DNA of 19,996 nucleotides from Lawsonibacter sp. (GTDB lineage Bacteria; Bacillota; Clostridia; Oscillospirales; Oscillospiraceae), in assembly GCA_020025455.1 (NCBI GenBank), contig JAHHSC010000015.1, forward strand, positions 1 to 19,996, in the 5' to 3' direction. A model generated the notes under the pieces. That model did no database searches and was not told the origin of the DNA. It worked only from the letters and a program-made list of their open reading frames with translations. The stretch's first letter is position 1. The number at the start of each line of letters is the position of its first letter. Below, in pieces: positions 1-6,661 of this stretch. The position numbers were made by a program, and so were the translations under genes.

Positions 1-26
1 ACTGCGATTGCCGCTGAAACGAACCG

Positions 27-62
27 AATCCCGGAACCGCTTGCGCGTGGTTCCGGGATTTT
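27..62 (+). terminator. Intrinsic terminator of the upstream unit
   Basis: A 12-bp perfect stem (27-38 with 49-60) encloses a 10-nt loop, and the 3' side runs into a short T stretch (59-62). No coding sequence is visible in the 26 bases before it. It probably ends a transcript entering from the left and isolates the rpsH promoter region. The T tract is short, so termination may be incomplete. Confidence 0.7.
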
Positions 63-70
63 CGTCCCCC

Positions 71-150
71 TTTTGCCAAACTGGGCAAAACGAACAAGGC
101 TCTGGCCCGTTTCCGGCCCGGCACAGGACAGTTTGCCATTTTGCGCAAAC
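71..150. promoter_or_regulatory. Two dyads upstream of the rpsH promoter
   Basis: The first dyad is TTTTGCC-N6-GGCAAAA (71-90), a perfect 7-bp inverted repeat. The second is GTTTGC-N8-GCAAAC (131-150), whose right half also contains the palindrome TTTGCGCAAA (140-149). The word TTGCCA starts at 73 and 133 and again at 191, where it is the -35 of the promoter. These could be operators for an unidentified DNA-binding protein or RNA hairpins of read-through transcripts. I do not recognise the motif. Confidence 0.45.
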
Positions 151-190
151 AATGTGTCCACGGTTTCGTGTGTTCGCACCCGAAAACTAC

Positions 191-219
191 TTGCCAAATG
201 GGAATAAATGCGGTATAAT
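191..219 (+). promoter_or_regulatory. Sigma-A-type promoter for the rpsH operon
   Basis: A -35 TTGCCA (191-196) and a perfect -10 TATAAT (214-219) are separated by exactly 17 bp. Transcription would start near 226. It is the only convincing promoter seen before rpsH, 337 bases upstream of the rpsH start codon, so it should drive the whole ribosomal protein cluster in this window. Confidence 0.8.
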
Positions 220-225
220 AAGACG

Positions 226-540
226 ATTTTGCGCGGAGCATAATCAAGAATCTCTCAACGCTGTCGTGAGTGTCGTTCCTGCAGGGCGACAAATCAGGCA
301 GAAGCGAGGGAATGCTTCTACTTTTGGTCCATCCGCGATACCGGAGACCGGCGCGTTCTGGCGCCCCGTCCGGTGGATGTACGTTAAAAGAGAAGCGCCC
401 ATGTTCGGTCAAACCCGCTGCGGTGCGGCGGTTTGATAAACTGCACCTGACCCAACCAGGTGCGAGGCGGTCAACAGGTCGGGGTACGACCTAAACCTCG
501 ATACCTTACCGTCTGTACCGGCCAACCCGGTAAACTAAAT
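226..540 (+). promoter_or_regulatory. Long structured 5' leader of the rpsH operon
   Basis: About 315 nt of untranslated leader lie between the predicted start of transcription and the rpsH ribosome binding site. Visible hairpins are: TGTCG/CGACA (271-291), AGAAGC/GCTTCT (300-319), GGCGC/GCGCC inside CCGG/CCGG (341-373), TCAAACC/GGTTTGA (409-436), GCACCTG/CAGGTGC (443-463), GGTCG/CGACC (477-491) and TACCGG/CCGGTA (516-532). The last ends just before AGGAGG (541-546). No T-run terminator is present, so control would more likely act on translation or RNA stability. Autoregulation by a ribosomal protein is the natural guess from context; I could not assign a known leader family. Confidence 0.5.
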
Positions 541-555
541 AGGAGGTAACAGTCC

Positions 556-954
556 ATGCAAATCACCGATCCCATTGCGGATATGCTGACTCGTATCCGC
601 AACGCGAACAACGCCAAGCATGACACCGTGGACGTCCCCGCGTCCAACATGAAGAAGTCCATCGCTCAGATCCTGCTGGATGAAGGCTACATCAAGAACT
701 TCCAGCTGATCGACGACGGCACTCAGGGCGTTATCCGCGTCACTCTGAAGTACAATGCCGGCAAGGAGAAGGTCATCTCCGGCCTGCGCCGGGTGTCCAA
801 GCCCGGTCTGCGCGTTTATGCCGGCGCTGATGAGCTGCCCAAGGTCCTGCGCGGCCTCGGCATCGCCATCGTTTCCACTTCCAAGGGCGTCATGACCGAC
901 AAGAAGGCCCGCGAGGCTCATGTCGGCGGCGAAGTCCTGGCATTTGTCTGGTAA
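556..954 (+). CDS. rpsH: 30S ribosomal protein S8
   Basis: This 132-residue protein is the usual length for bacterial S8, a primary binder of the 16S rRNA central domain needed for small-subunit assembly. The N-terminus (MQITDPIADMLTRIRNAN) and the C-terminal half with GLRVYAG, GIAIVSTSKGVMTD and GGEVLAFVW are family signatures. The start is supported by AGGAGG at 541-546, with nine bases between it and the ATG. In other bacteria S8 also represses its own operon by binding mRNA, which is relevant because this copy follows a long structured leader. It is the first gene of the cluster here, whereas rplE and rpsN normally precede it. rplF follows after 13 bases. Confidence 0.97.
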   Translation: MQITDPIADMLTRIRNANNAKHDTVDVPASNMKKSIAQILLDEGYIKNFQLIDDGTQGVIRVTLKYNAGKEKVISGLRRVSKPGLRVYAGADELPKVLRGLGIAIVSTSKGVMTDKKAREAHVGGEVLAFVW

Positions 955-967
955 GGAGGGTATAGGA

Positions 968-1513
968 ATGTCTAGAATTGGTAGAGCTCCTATCGCCATT
1001 CCCGCCGGCGTGGAGATCAAGATCGAGGACAACAATGTTGTCACCGTCAAGGGCCCTAAGGGCACCCTGACCCAGCAGTTTAACCACAACATGGCAATCG
1101 CGATGGAGGACGGCCACGTCCTGGTCACCCGTCCTAACGATGCCAAGGAGAACCGCGCTCTGCACGGTCTGACCCGCACCCTGATCTACAACATGGTCGT
1201 GGGTGTCACCGAGGGCTACAAGAAGGAGCTGGACGTCAACGGCGTCGGCTACCGTGTGTCCAAGGAAGGCAACAAGCTGGTCATGAACCTGGGCTTCTCC
1301 CACCCTGTCATCATGGAGGAGATCCCCGGCATCACCATCGAGGTTCCCAGCGCAAACAAGATCATTGTGAACGGCTGTGACAAGCAGATGGTCGGCCAGT
1401 TCGCCGCCGAGATCCGTGAGAAGCGTCTGCCTGAGCCTTACAAGGGCAAGGGCATCAAGTATGTTGACGAGGTCATCCGCCGCAAGGCTGGTAAGACCGG
1501 CGCCAAGAAGTAA
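968..1513 (+). CDS. rplF: 50S ribosomal protein L6
   Basis: The 181-residue product matches L6, which binds 23S rRNA near the sarcin-ricin loop and the factor-binding site. The N-terminus MSRIGRAPIAIPAGV and the C-terminal RLPEPYKGKGIKYVDEVIRRKAGKTGAKK are characteristic. An in-frame ATG at 920 would add 16 residues and overlap rpsH, but ATG 968 fits the family start and has AAGGAGG just upstream (about 953-959). Both L6 repeats appear intact. It sits 13 bases after rpsH and 14 before rplR, as expected for the spc operon. Confidence 0.97.
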   Translation: MSRIGRAPIAIPAGVEIKIEDNNVVTVKGPKGTLTQQFNHNMAIAMEDGHVLVTRPNDAKENRALHGLTRTLIYNMVVGVTEGYKKELDVNGVGYRVSKEGNKLVMNLGFSHPVIMEEIPGITIEVPSANKIIVNGCDKQMVGQFAAEIREKRLPEPYKGKGIKYVDEVIRRKAGKTGAKK

Positions 1514-1527
1514 GGAGGTGTGCCACA

Positions 1528-1887
1528 ATGATCAACAGACCCGATACCAGATCCCAGCGCATCAAGCGCCACAAGCGCGTGCGTGCTAAGATTTCCGGCA
1601 CGCCCGAGCGTCCCCGTCTGAATGTTTTCCGCAGCGAGACCAACATTTACGCCCAGATCATCGACGATGTGAACGGCGTGACCCTGGTTTCCGCCAACTC
1701 CATGGAGAAGGGCTTCAACGCCGAGGGCACCAAGAGCGACGCCGCCAAGCAGGTGGGCATGAACATCGCTGAGCGTGCCAAGGCTAAGGGCATCGAGAAC
1801 GTGGTCTTCGACCGCGGCGGCTATGTTTACCACGGCCGTGTCAAGGCTCTGGCCGAGGGCGCCCGTGAGGGCGGCCTGCAGTTCTAA
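1528..1887 (+). CDS. rplR: 50S ribosomal protein L18
   Basis: This 119-residue protein is L18, which with L5 and L25-type proteins binds 5S rRNA and docks it on the large subunit. The basic N-terminus (RSQRIKRHKRVRAKISGTPERPRL), the N-V-F-R-S box, and the C-terminal FDRGGYVYHGRVKALAEGAREGGLQF are diagnostic. AGGAGG at about 1513-1519 precedes the ATG. Length is normal and there is no sign of truncation. The L5 gene, its usual upstream partner, is not in the window. Confidence 0.97.
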   Translation: MINRPDTRSQRIKRHKRVRAKISGTPERPRLNVFRSETNIYAQIIDDVNGVTLVSANSMEKGFNAEGTKSDAAKQVGMNIAERAKAKGIENVVFDRGGYVYHGRVKALAEGAREGGLQF

Positions 1888-1904
1888 GGGAGGAGGAAAC
1901 ATCA

Positions 1905-2405
1905 ATGGCTAGATTTGAGAGAGAGCCCAGCGAGTTTATTGAGAAGCTGGTCTTCCTGAACCGTGTATCCAAGACCGTCAAGGGCGGTCGTGTGAACAAG
2001 TTCTCCGCCCTGATGGTCGTGGGCGACGAGAAGGGCCGCGTGGGCTTCGGCCTGGGCAAGGCCGCCGAGGTGCCTGAGGCAATCCGCAAGGGCATCGAGG
2101 ATGCAAAGAAGAACATGATCACTGTCGCTCTGTCCGGCACCACCATCCCCCACGAGGTGATCGGTGAGTTCAGCGCCGGCCGCGTGCTGATGAAGCCCGC
2201 TGCTCCCGGTACTGGCGTTATCGCCGGCGGTCCCGTCCGTGCTGTCCTTGAGGCTGCCGGAATCAAAGACATCCGTACCAAGTGCCTGCGCTCCAACAAC
2301 CCGCAGAACGTGGTGTCCGCTACCTTCGAGGGCCTGAAGTCCCTGCGCACCCCCGAGGAAGTAGCCCGCGTCCGCGGCAAGAGCGTGGAAGACATCTTGG
2401 GCTAA
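1905..2405 (+). CDS. rpsE: 30S ribosomal protein S5
   Basis: The 166-residue product is S5, which contributes to the mRNA entry channel and to decoding fidelity. The N-terminal double-stranded RNA-binding-like domain is seen in EKLVFLNRVSKTVKGGRVNKFSALMVVGD and GRVGFGLGKAAEVPEAIRKG (about residues 10-65). The C-terminal S5 fold follows, with PHEVIGEFSAGRVLMKPA and GTGVIAGGPVRAVLEAAGI. GGGAGGAGG precedes the ATG. It is 17 bases after rplR and 14 before rpmD. Confidence 0.97.
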   Translation: MARFEREPSEFIEKLVFLNRVSKTVKGGRVNKFSALMVVGDEKGRVGFGLGKAAEVPEAIRKGIEDAKKNMITVALSGTTIPHEVIGEFSAGRVLMKPAAPGTGVIAGGPVRAVLEAAGIKDIRTKCLRSNNPQNVVSATFEGLKSLRTPEEVARVRGKSVEDILG

Positions 2406-2419
2406 GGAGGGCTTTAACA

Positions 2420-2602
2420 ATGGCTAATTTGAATATCAAGCTGGTCAAGAGCCTGAACGGCCGCATTGTCAAGCACAAGGCGACCGCCGAGGCCCTGGGC
2501 CTCCGTAAGATCGGCGACACCACCGTGCAGCCCGACAACGCCGCCACCCGTGGTAAGATCGCCCACATCGGTTACCTGCTGCAGGTCACCGAGGAAAACT
2601 GA
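2420..2602 (+). CDS. rpmD: 50S ribosomal protein L30
   Basis: This 60-residue protein is L30, a small large-subunit protein. It shows the family pattern: a start in MANLNIKLVKSLNG, a central HKATAEALGLRKIGDTTVQPD and a C-terminal RGKIAHIGYLLQV. A longer in-frame reading from 2282 would overlap rpsE and has no ribosome site. ATG 2420 follows AAGGAGG (2404-2410) and matches the family start. Length is standard for bacterial L30. Confidence 0.96.
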   Translation: MANLNIKLVKSLNGRIVKHKATAEALGLRKIGDTTVQPDNAATRGKIAHIGYLLQVTEEN

Positions 2603-2617
2603 TAGGAGGCGCGAGAC

Positions 2618-3058
2618 ATGAATCTGCATGAACTTTCCCCCGCTGCCGGTTCCACCACCAAGGCCTACCGCAAGGGCCGCGGCCATGGTTCCGGTAACGG
2701 CAAGACCGCCGGCCGTGGTCACAAGGGCCAGTGGGCCCGCTCCGGCGGCGGCGTCCGCGTTGGTTTTGAGGGTGGTCAGATGCCTCTGGCCCGCCGTCTG
2801 CCTAAGCGCGGTTTCCACAACATTTTCGCCAAGCCCCTGGAGGTCATCAACCTGACCGCCCTCAACAAGTTCGAGGACGGCGCTGTGGTGGATGCCAAGG
2901 CTCTGCTGGAGAAGGGCATCCTCTCCAAGTGTGAGTACGGCGTCAAGGTTCTGGGCAACGGCAACGTTACCAAGAAGCTGACTGTCCAGGCTTCCGCTTT
3001 CTCCGCCTCCGCCAAGGAAAAGATCGAGGCTGCAGGTGGTAAGGCGGAGGTGATCTGA
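2618..3058 (+). CDS. rplO: 50S ribosomal protein L15
   Basis: The 146-residue product is L15, a late-assembling large-subunit protein. The basic, glycine-rich N-terminal extension (GRGHGSGNGKTAGRGHKGQWARSGG, about residues 20-45) threads into 23S rRNA in known structures. The globular part starts at GFEGGQMPLARRLPKRGF and ends with EKIEAAGGKAEVI. TAGGAGG lies before the ATG. The stop codon is one base from the secY start, so translation of secY is probably coupled to this gene. Confidence 0.97.
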   Translation: MNLHELSPAAGSTTKAYRKGRGHGSGNGKTAGRGHKGQWARSGGGVRVGFEGGQMPLARRLPKRGFHNIFAKPLEVINLTALNKFEDGAVVDAKALLEKGILSKCEYGVKVLGNGNVTKKLTVQASAFSASAKEKIEAAGGKAEVI

Positions 3059-3059
3059 G

Positions 3060-4454
3060 ATGATCCAGACGATCCGAAATGCTTGGGCGGTGCCTGAGCT
3101 GAGAAAGAAGATCCTCTTTACGATCTTCGCTCTGCTTGTGTTCCGTCTTGGCGCAGCTATTCCTGCTCCTTATATCGATACCAATACGCTGGCCCTCCAC
3201 CTGGAGAGCCAGAGCGGTACCATCCTGGACCTGATGAACGCCATGAGCGGCTCCGCCTTCTCCATGGCAACGGTCTTTGCCCTGTCCATTCAGCCCTACA
3301 TCAACAGCTCGATCATTATCCAGCTGCTGACCGTGGCCATCCCCGCTCTGGAGCGGCTGGCGAAGGAGGGCGGCGAAGAGGGCCGGAAGAAGATCGCCTC
3401 CATCACGCGGTACACCACCGTGGCCATCGCCCTTCTGCAGGGCTTCGGTTACTACACCCTCATCAAGTCCTTTAACAACGGCGCCCTCATCGACGCGAAG
3501 GGCATGCCTGCCTGGTGGATCGGCATTGTAATCGTGCTGTCCTTCACCGCAGGTTCCGCCTTCCTGATGTGGCTGGGTGAGCAGATCACCGAGTTCGGTA
3601 TCGGAAACGGTATTTCCATCATCCTGTTCGCTGGTATTGTGTCCCGTGCTCCTGCCATGGTCAAAGACTGTGCCACCGGCATCAACATGTGGAATGCAGC
3701 CAAGAACGGCGCTTTGTCCGCTGAGATGATCATGCAGACCAATCCCGGCGTCTACAAGACGGTCGAGGATGCTCAGGCCTACATTGACCGCGTCTCTCTG
3801 GCACCCTGGATGATTCCCCTGATCCTCATTGGTATGCTGGCTCTGATCGTCTTTATCGTCTTTATCAACGACGCCGAGCGCCGTCTGCCCGTGCAGTACG
3901 CCAAGCGCGTGGTTGGCCGAAAGATGTATGGTGGTCAGTCCACTCACATCCCCATGAAGGTCAATATGTCCGGCGTTATGCCGATCATCTTTGCGCAGTC
4001 CATCGCGGCCCTGCCCGCCACCATTGGCGCCTTTATGGGCTGGACCACCGATAACAGCGCAATGATGCGGCTGTTTGACACCACTAAGCCCTTCTACAGC
4101 ATCCTGTATTTCGTGCTGATCGTGGGCTTCAGCTACTTCTACGCCTCCATGACCTTCAACCCCATTGAGGTTGCGAACAACCTGAAGAAGAACGGCGGCT
4201 TTATCCCCGGCTTCCGTCCCGGCAAGCCCACCGCTGACTTCATCACCAAGGTGCTCAACAAGATCACCATGTTCGGTGCCCTGTATCTGTCCGTCATCGC
4301 AATCCTGCCTATCATCACCGGCAACATCCTGGGCTACGGCTCTCTGGCCATCGGCGGTACTTCCGTCATCATCGTGGTCGGCGTCGCCCTGGAGACCGCC
4401 AAGCAGATGGAGGCTCAGCTGCTGATGCGCCACTACAAGGGCTTCCTGGAGTAA
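3060..4454 (+). CDS. secY: Protein translocase subunit SecY
   Basis: This is the channel-forming subunit of the SecYEG translocon in the cytoplasmic membrane. Ten transmembrane segments can be traced. The first follows RKKILFTIFALLVFRLGAAIPAP, the plug region includes ILDLMNAMSGSAFS, and the conserved cytoplasmic loop RRLPVQYAKRVVG lies between helices 6 and 7. At 464 residues it is about 35-40 longer than typical bacterial SecY. The extra length sits at about residues 195-250, between helices 5 and 6, and should face outward. Its ATG is one base after the rplO stop, and the ribosome site lies within the rplO 3' end (GGAGG near 3047). Confidence 0.96.
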   Translation: MIQTIRNAWAVPELRKKILFTIFALLVFRLGAAIPAPYIDTNTLALHLESQSGTILDLMNAMSGSAFSMATVFALSIQPYINSSIIIQLLTVAIPALERLAKEGGEEGRKKIASITRYTTVAIALLQGFGYYTLIKSFNNGALIDAKGMPAWWIGIVIVLSFTAGSAFLMWLGEQITEFGIGNGISIILFAGIVSRAPAMVKDCATGINMWNAAKNGALSAEMIMQTNPGVYKTVEDAQAYIDRVSLAPWMIPLILIGMLALIVFIVFINDAERRLPVQYAKRVVGRKMYGGQSTHIPMKVNMSGVMPIIFAQSIAALPATIGAFMGWTTDNSAMMRLFDTTKPFYSILYFVLIVGFSYFYASMTFNPIEVANNLKKNGGFIPGFRPGKPTADFITKVLNKITMFGALYLSVIAILPIITGNILGYGSLAIGGTSVIIVVGVALETAKQMEAQLLMRHYKGFLE

Positions 4455-4469
4455 AAAGGAGCTGGAAAA

Positions 4470-5108
4470 GTGGGTATGAAACTGATTATGCTGGGCGCCC
4501 CCGGCGCCGGCAAGGGTACCCAGGCGGAGATCCTCAGCGCTAAGCTGGGCATCCCCACCATCTCCACCGGCAACATCCTCCGCGCCGCCATCAAGGACGG
4601 CACCCCCACCGGGCTGGAGGCTAAGTCCTACATGGACGCCGGTAAGCTGGTCCCCGATTCTGTTATTATTGGCATCGTCACCGAGCGTCTGGCTCAGGAC
4701 GACTGCGCCAAGGGCTATATTCTGGACGGAGTGCCCCGCACCCTGCCCCAGGCAGAGGCCCTGGATGCCGCCGGCGTCCACTTTGACCGCGTAGTCTCCA
4801 TTGAGATCTCGGACGAGGAGATTGAGGAGCGCATGGGCGGCCGGCGTGTCTGCCAGAGCTGCGGCACCCCCTTCCATGTGAAGTCCCGCCCCCCCAAGCA
4901 GGAGGGCATCTGCGACAGCTGCGGCGGCAAGCTGGTTCAGCGTGACGATGACAAGCTGGAGACCGTCCGGAACCGCCTGGAGGTCTACCACAACGAGACG
5001 GAGCCCCTGAAGGGCTACTACGAAGCCAAGGGCGTCCTCACAAAGGTGGACAATCAGCCCACCATTGAGGCCACGACCCAAGTGATCGTGGAGGCTTTGG
5101 GACTCTAA
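4470..5108 (+). CDS. adk: Adenylate kinase
   Basis: The enzyme interconverts ATP and AMP with two ADP and keeps the adenylate energy balance. The P-loop is GAPGAGKGT (residues 9-17). AMP-binding residues lie in STGNILR and LDGVPRTLPQA. The long LID domain carries a zinc site with C128, C131, C148 and C151 (CQSC and CDSC), the type seen in many Gram-positive enzymes. I start at GTG 4470 because AAGGAG (4456-4461) is then 8 bases away. ATG 4476, giving MKLIMLG, is a real alternative but would have a 14-base spacing. The stop overlaps the map start by one base. Confidence 0.95.
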   Translation: MGMKLIMLGAPGAGKGTQAEILSAKLGIPTISTGNILRAAIKDGTPTGLEAKSYMDAGKLVPDSVIIGIVTERLAQDDCAKGYILDGVPRTLPQAEALDAAGVHFDRVVSIEISDEEIEERMGGRRVCQSCGTPFHVKSRPPKQEGICDSCGGKLVQRDDDKLETVRNRLEVYHNETEPLKGYYEAKGVLTKVDNQPTIEATTQVIVEALGL

Positions 5109-5872
5109 TGGGACTGGAAATGATTTCGCTGAAGTCTGAGCGTGAGATCGAGGCTATGCGTAAGGCCGGGCGGATTACCGCCCAGGCCCGCGCGCTGGCC
5201 GCTTCCATGATCAGACCGGGCGTCACGACCCATGAGATCGATACGGCGGTCCGCCGCTTTATCGAAAGTCATGGTGCCAAGCCCTCCTTCCTGGGCTATG
5301 GCGGCTTCCCAGGCTCTGCCTGTATTTCAGTCAACGAGGTGGTTATCCACGGGATTCCCGGTCCCCTCAAGCTGAAAGAGGGCGACATCGTGAGCGTGGA
5401 TGTGGGAGCCTATATTGACGGACACCACGGCGACTGCGCCGGTACCTATCCCTGCGGCGCGGTGAGCGAGGAGGCCATGCGCCTGATCCGCGTCACCGAG
5501 CAGAGCTTCTGGGAGGGCATGAAGTTTGCCCGTACCGGGTACCGTGTCTCCGATATTGGCCACGCCATTCAGGAATATGTGGAGTCCAACGGCTACTCCG
5601 TCGTCCGCGATTTTGTGGGCCACGGTGTTGGCGCAAAGCTCCACGAGGCCCCCGAGGTCCGGAATTTCGGACCGGCTGGCCACGGCCCTCGGCTTCAGAA
5701 GGGCATGACCATTGCGGTCGAGCCCATGGTCTGTGCCGGCGGCTGGCAGGTCAAGGTGCTCCGCGACAAGTGGACCACCGTGACGGCCGACGGCTCCCTG
5801 GCCGCTCACTATGAAAACAGTCTTCTGATCACCGACGGTGAGCCTGAAATCCTCACCGTCACCGGAGAGTGA
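5108..5872 (+). CDS. map: Methionine aminopeptidase, type I
   Basis: This cytoplasmic metalloenzyme removes the initiator methionine from new proteins. The five metal ligands are all present: D98, D109, H172, E205 and E236. They sit in VSVDVGAYIDGHHGD, VGHGVGAKLHE, AVEPM and HYENSLL, with the same spacing as in the E. coli enzyme. Length is 254 residues, normal for the short type I form without an N-terminal zinc finger. The first ATG overlaps the adk stop (TAATG). A second in-frame ATG at 5120 would give MISLKSEREIE, the commoner family start, so the exact start is uncertain; translational coupling to adk is likely either way. Confidence 0.95.
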   Translation: MGLEMISLKSEREIEAMRKAGRITAQARALAASMIRPGVTTHEIDTAVRRFIESHGAKPSFLGYGGFPGSACISVNEVVIHGIPGPLKLKEGDIVSVDVGAYIDGHHGDCAGTYPCGAVSEEAMRLIRVTEQSFWEGMKFARTGYRVSDIGHAIQEYVESNGYSVVRDFVGHGVGAKLHEAPEVRNFGPAGHGPRLQKGMTIAVEPMVCAGGWQVKVLRDKWTTVTADGSLAAHYENSLLITDGEPEILTVTGE

Positions 5873-5875
5873 CCG

Positions 5876-6160
5876 ATGGAGAACCGAAACGGATGGATTG
5901 TCCGATCCACCGCCGGACACGACCGGGATACGCTCTACTGTGTCGTCGGTCTGGATGCCAGCGGCCGGATGCTTCTGGCAAACGGCAAGCGGCGCAGACT
6001 GGCTGCCCCCAAGGGCAAACAGCACAAGCATGTCGAGGTCCTGGACCGAGGCAGCTTTACGCATCCCGCCATCGGGAAGCTGCAACAACAACTTCCGGTT
6101 TCTGACCGGGAACTGAGAACGGCGCTGGCCGCCTTCAAGGAGGGAATCACGCTTGGCTAA
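5876..6160 (+). CDS. KOW-domain RNA-binding protein (L14e/L6e/L27e-like)
   Basis: This 94-residue basic protein has an N-terminal KOW-type SH3 fold. The pattern GWIVRSTAGHDRDTLYCVVGLD, then LANGKRRRLAAPKGKQHKHVEVL (about residues 5-55), matches small proteins annotated as KOW-domain or L14e-like in Firmicutes. Such proteins are commonly encoded between map and infA, as here. Its biochemical role is not settled; ribosome or rRNA binding is inferred from the domain and context. The ATG is three bases after the map stop, and the end overlaps the infA start by 8 bases. The C-terminal third (residues 65-94) is predicted helical. Confidence 0.85.
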   Translation: MENRNGWIVRSTAGHDRDTLYCVVGLDASGRMLLANGKRRRLAAPKGKQHKHVEVLDRGSFTHPAIGKLQQQLPVSDRELRTALAAFKEGITLG

Positions 6161-6371
6161 AGACGATATGATCGAGTTGGAGGGCGTTGTCACCGAGTCC
6201 CTGCCCAACACCACGTTCCACGTGGATATCGGAAATGGTCACATTATCTTGGCGCATATCTCCGGCAAGCTGCGTATGAACTTCATCCGCATTCTGCCCG
6301 GCGACAAGGTGACCGTCCAAATGTCGCCTTATGATCTGACCAGGGGAAGAATCACCTGGCGGACCAAATAA
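6153..6371 (+). CDS. infA: Translation initiation factor IF-1
   Basis: The 72-residue product is IF-1, an OB-fold protein that occupies the ribosomal A site during initiation. The sequence MAKDDMIELEGVVTESLPNTTFHVDIGNGHIILAHISGKLRMNFIRILPGDKVTVQMSPYDLTRGRITWR is textbook when read in short pieces: the SGK-R-N-I-LPGD and SPYDLTRGRI boxes are intact. The start is TTG at 6153. It is supported by AAGGAGG (6137-6143) with good spacing and by the family N-terminus MAKDD. The first ATG (6168) would remove the conserved start. The 8-base overlap with the KOW gene suggests coupling. Confidence 0.95.
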   Translation: MAKDDMIELEGVVTESLPNTTFHVDIGNGHIILAHISGKLRMNFIRILPGDKVTVQMSPYDLTRGRITWRTK

Positions 6372-6529
6372 ATTCAATTTTGTAAGGTCGCAAATCCGGT
6401 AAACTGTTAAACCGGAGAGCGGGCACCGCGGAAGCGGGCACCGCAACGACAAAACGACCGGCGGCCGCGGGGCCTTCTTGCGCCCCCACCCCCGCCGGGG
6501 CCATTCAGGCATTCAGGAGGTTTTTAACA
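6372..6529 (+). promoter_or_regulatory. Structured gap before rpmJ (possible alpha-operon leader)
   Basis: This gap is unusually long for the cluster. It holds a hairpin TCCGGT/ACCGGA around 6398-6419, an exact 11-bp direct repeat GCGGGCACCGC (6419-6429 and 6434-6444), and a long GC-rich stem-loop (CCGGCGG 6458-6464 with CCGCCGG 6492-6498, inner GGGGC/GCCCC). A tandem CATTCAGG pair (6502-6517) follows, ending beside AGGAGG (6515-6520). No convincing promoter or T-run is present. In E. coli the region before rpsM is where S4 represses the alpha operon; a similar role here is only an inference. Confidence 0.45.
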
Positions 6530-6643
6530 ATGAAAGTCAGACCGTCCGTGAAGCCCATGTGCGAGAAGTGCAAAGTCATCAAGCGCAAGGGCAAAGTCAT
6601 GGTAATTTGCGAAAACCCCAAGCATAAGCAGAGACAAGGTTAA
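6530..6643 (+). CDS. rpmJ: 50S ribosomal protein L36
   Basis: A 37-residue protein, MKVRPSVKPMCEKCKVIKRK followed by GKVMVICENPKHKQRQG, is L36, the smallest large-subunit protein. The zinc ligands C11, C14, C27 and H32 are present, so this is the zinc-binding form. AGGAGG at 6515-6520 lies 9 bases before the ATG. It follows a structured gap after infA and precedes rpsM by 18 bases, the standard order in Firmicutes. Confidence 0.96.
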   Translation: MKVRPSVKPMCEKCKVIKRKGKVMVICENPKHKQRQG

Positions 6644-6661
6644 TTGGAGGTGCTGTAACAA

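Noticed and set aside
8..436. A 142-codon plus-strand frame through the upstream region
   Set aside because: It runs through the terminator, dyads and promoter, has no ribosome site and an unstructured composition.
226..540. L10-type (rplJ) leader or T-box in the rpsH leader
   Set aside because: Short strings such as ACCGGAGACC and GCGAGG recall an L10 leader, but the full arrangement does not fit from memory and rplJ is not downstream. No T-box AGGGTGG-type motif is present. A covariance-model search would be decisive.
2967..5081. A 704-codon minus-strand frame across secY and adk
   Set aside because: Same antisense artefact: compositionally odd, no family features, no ribosome site, and overlaps two certain genes.
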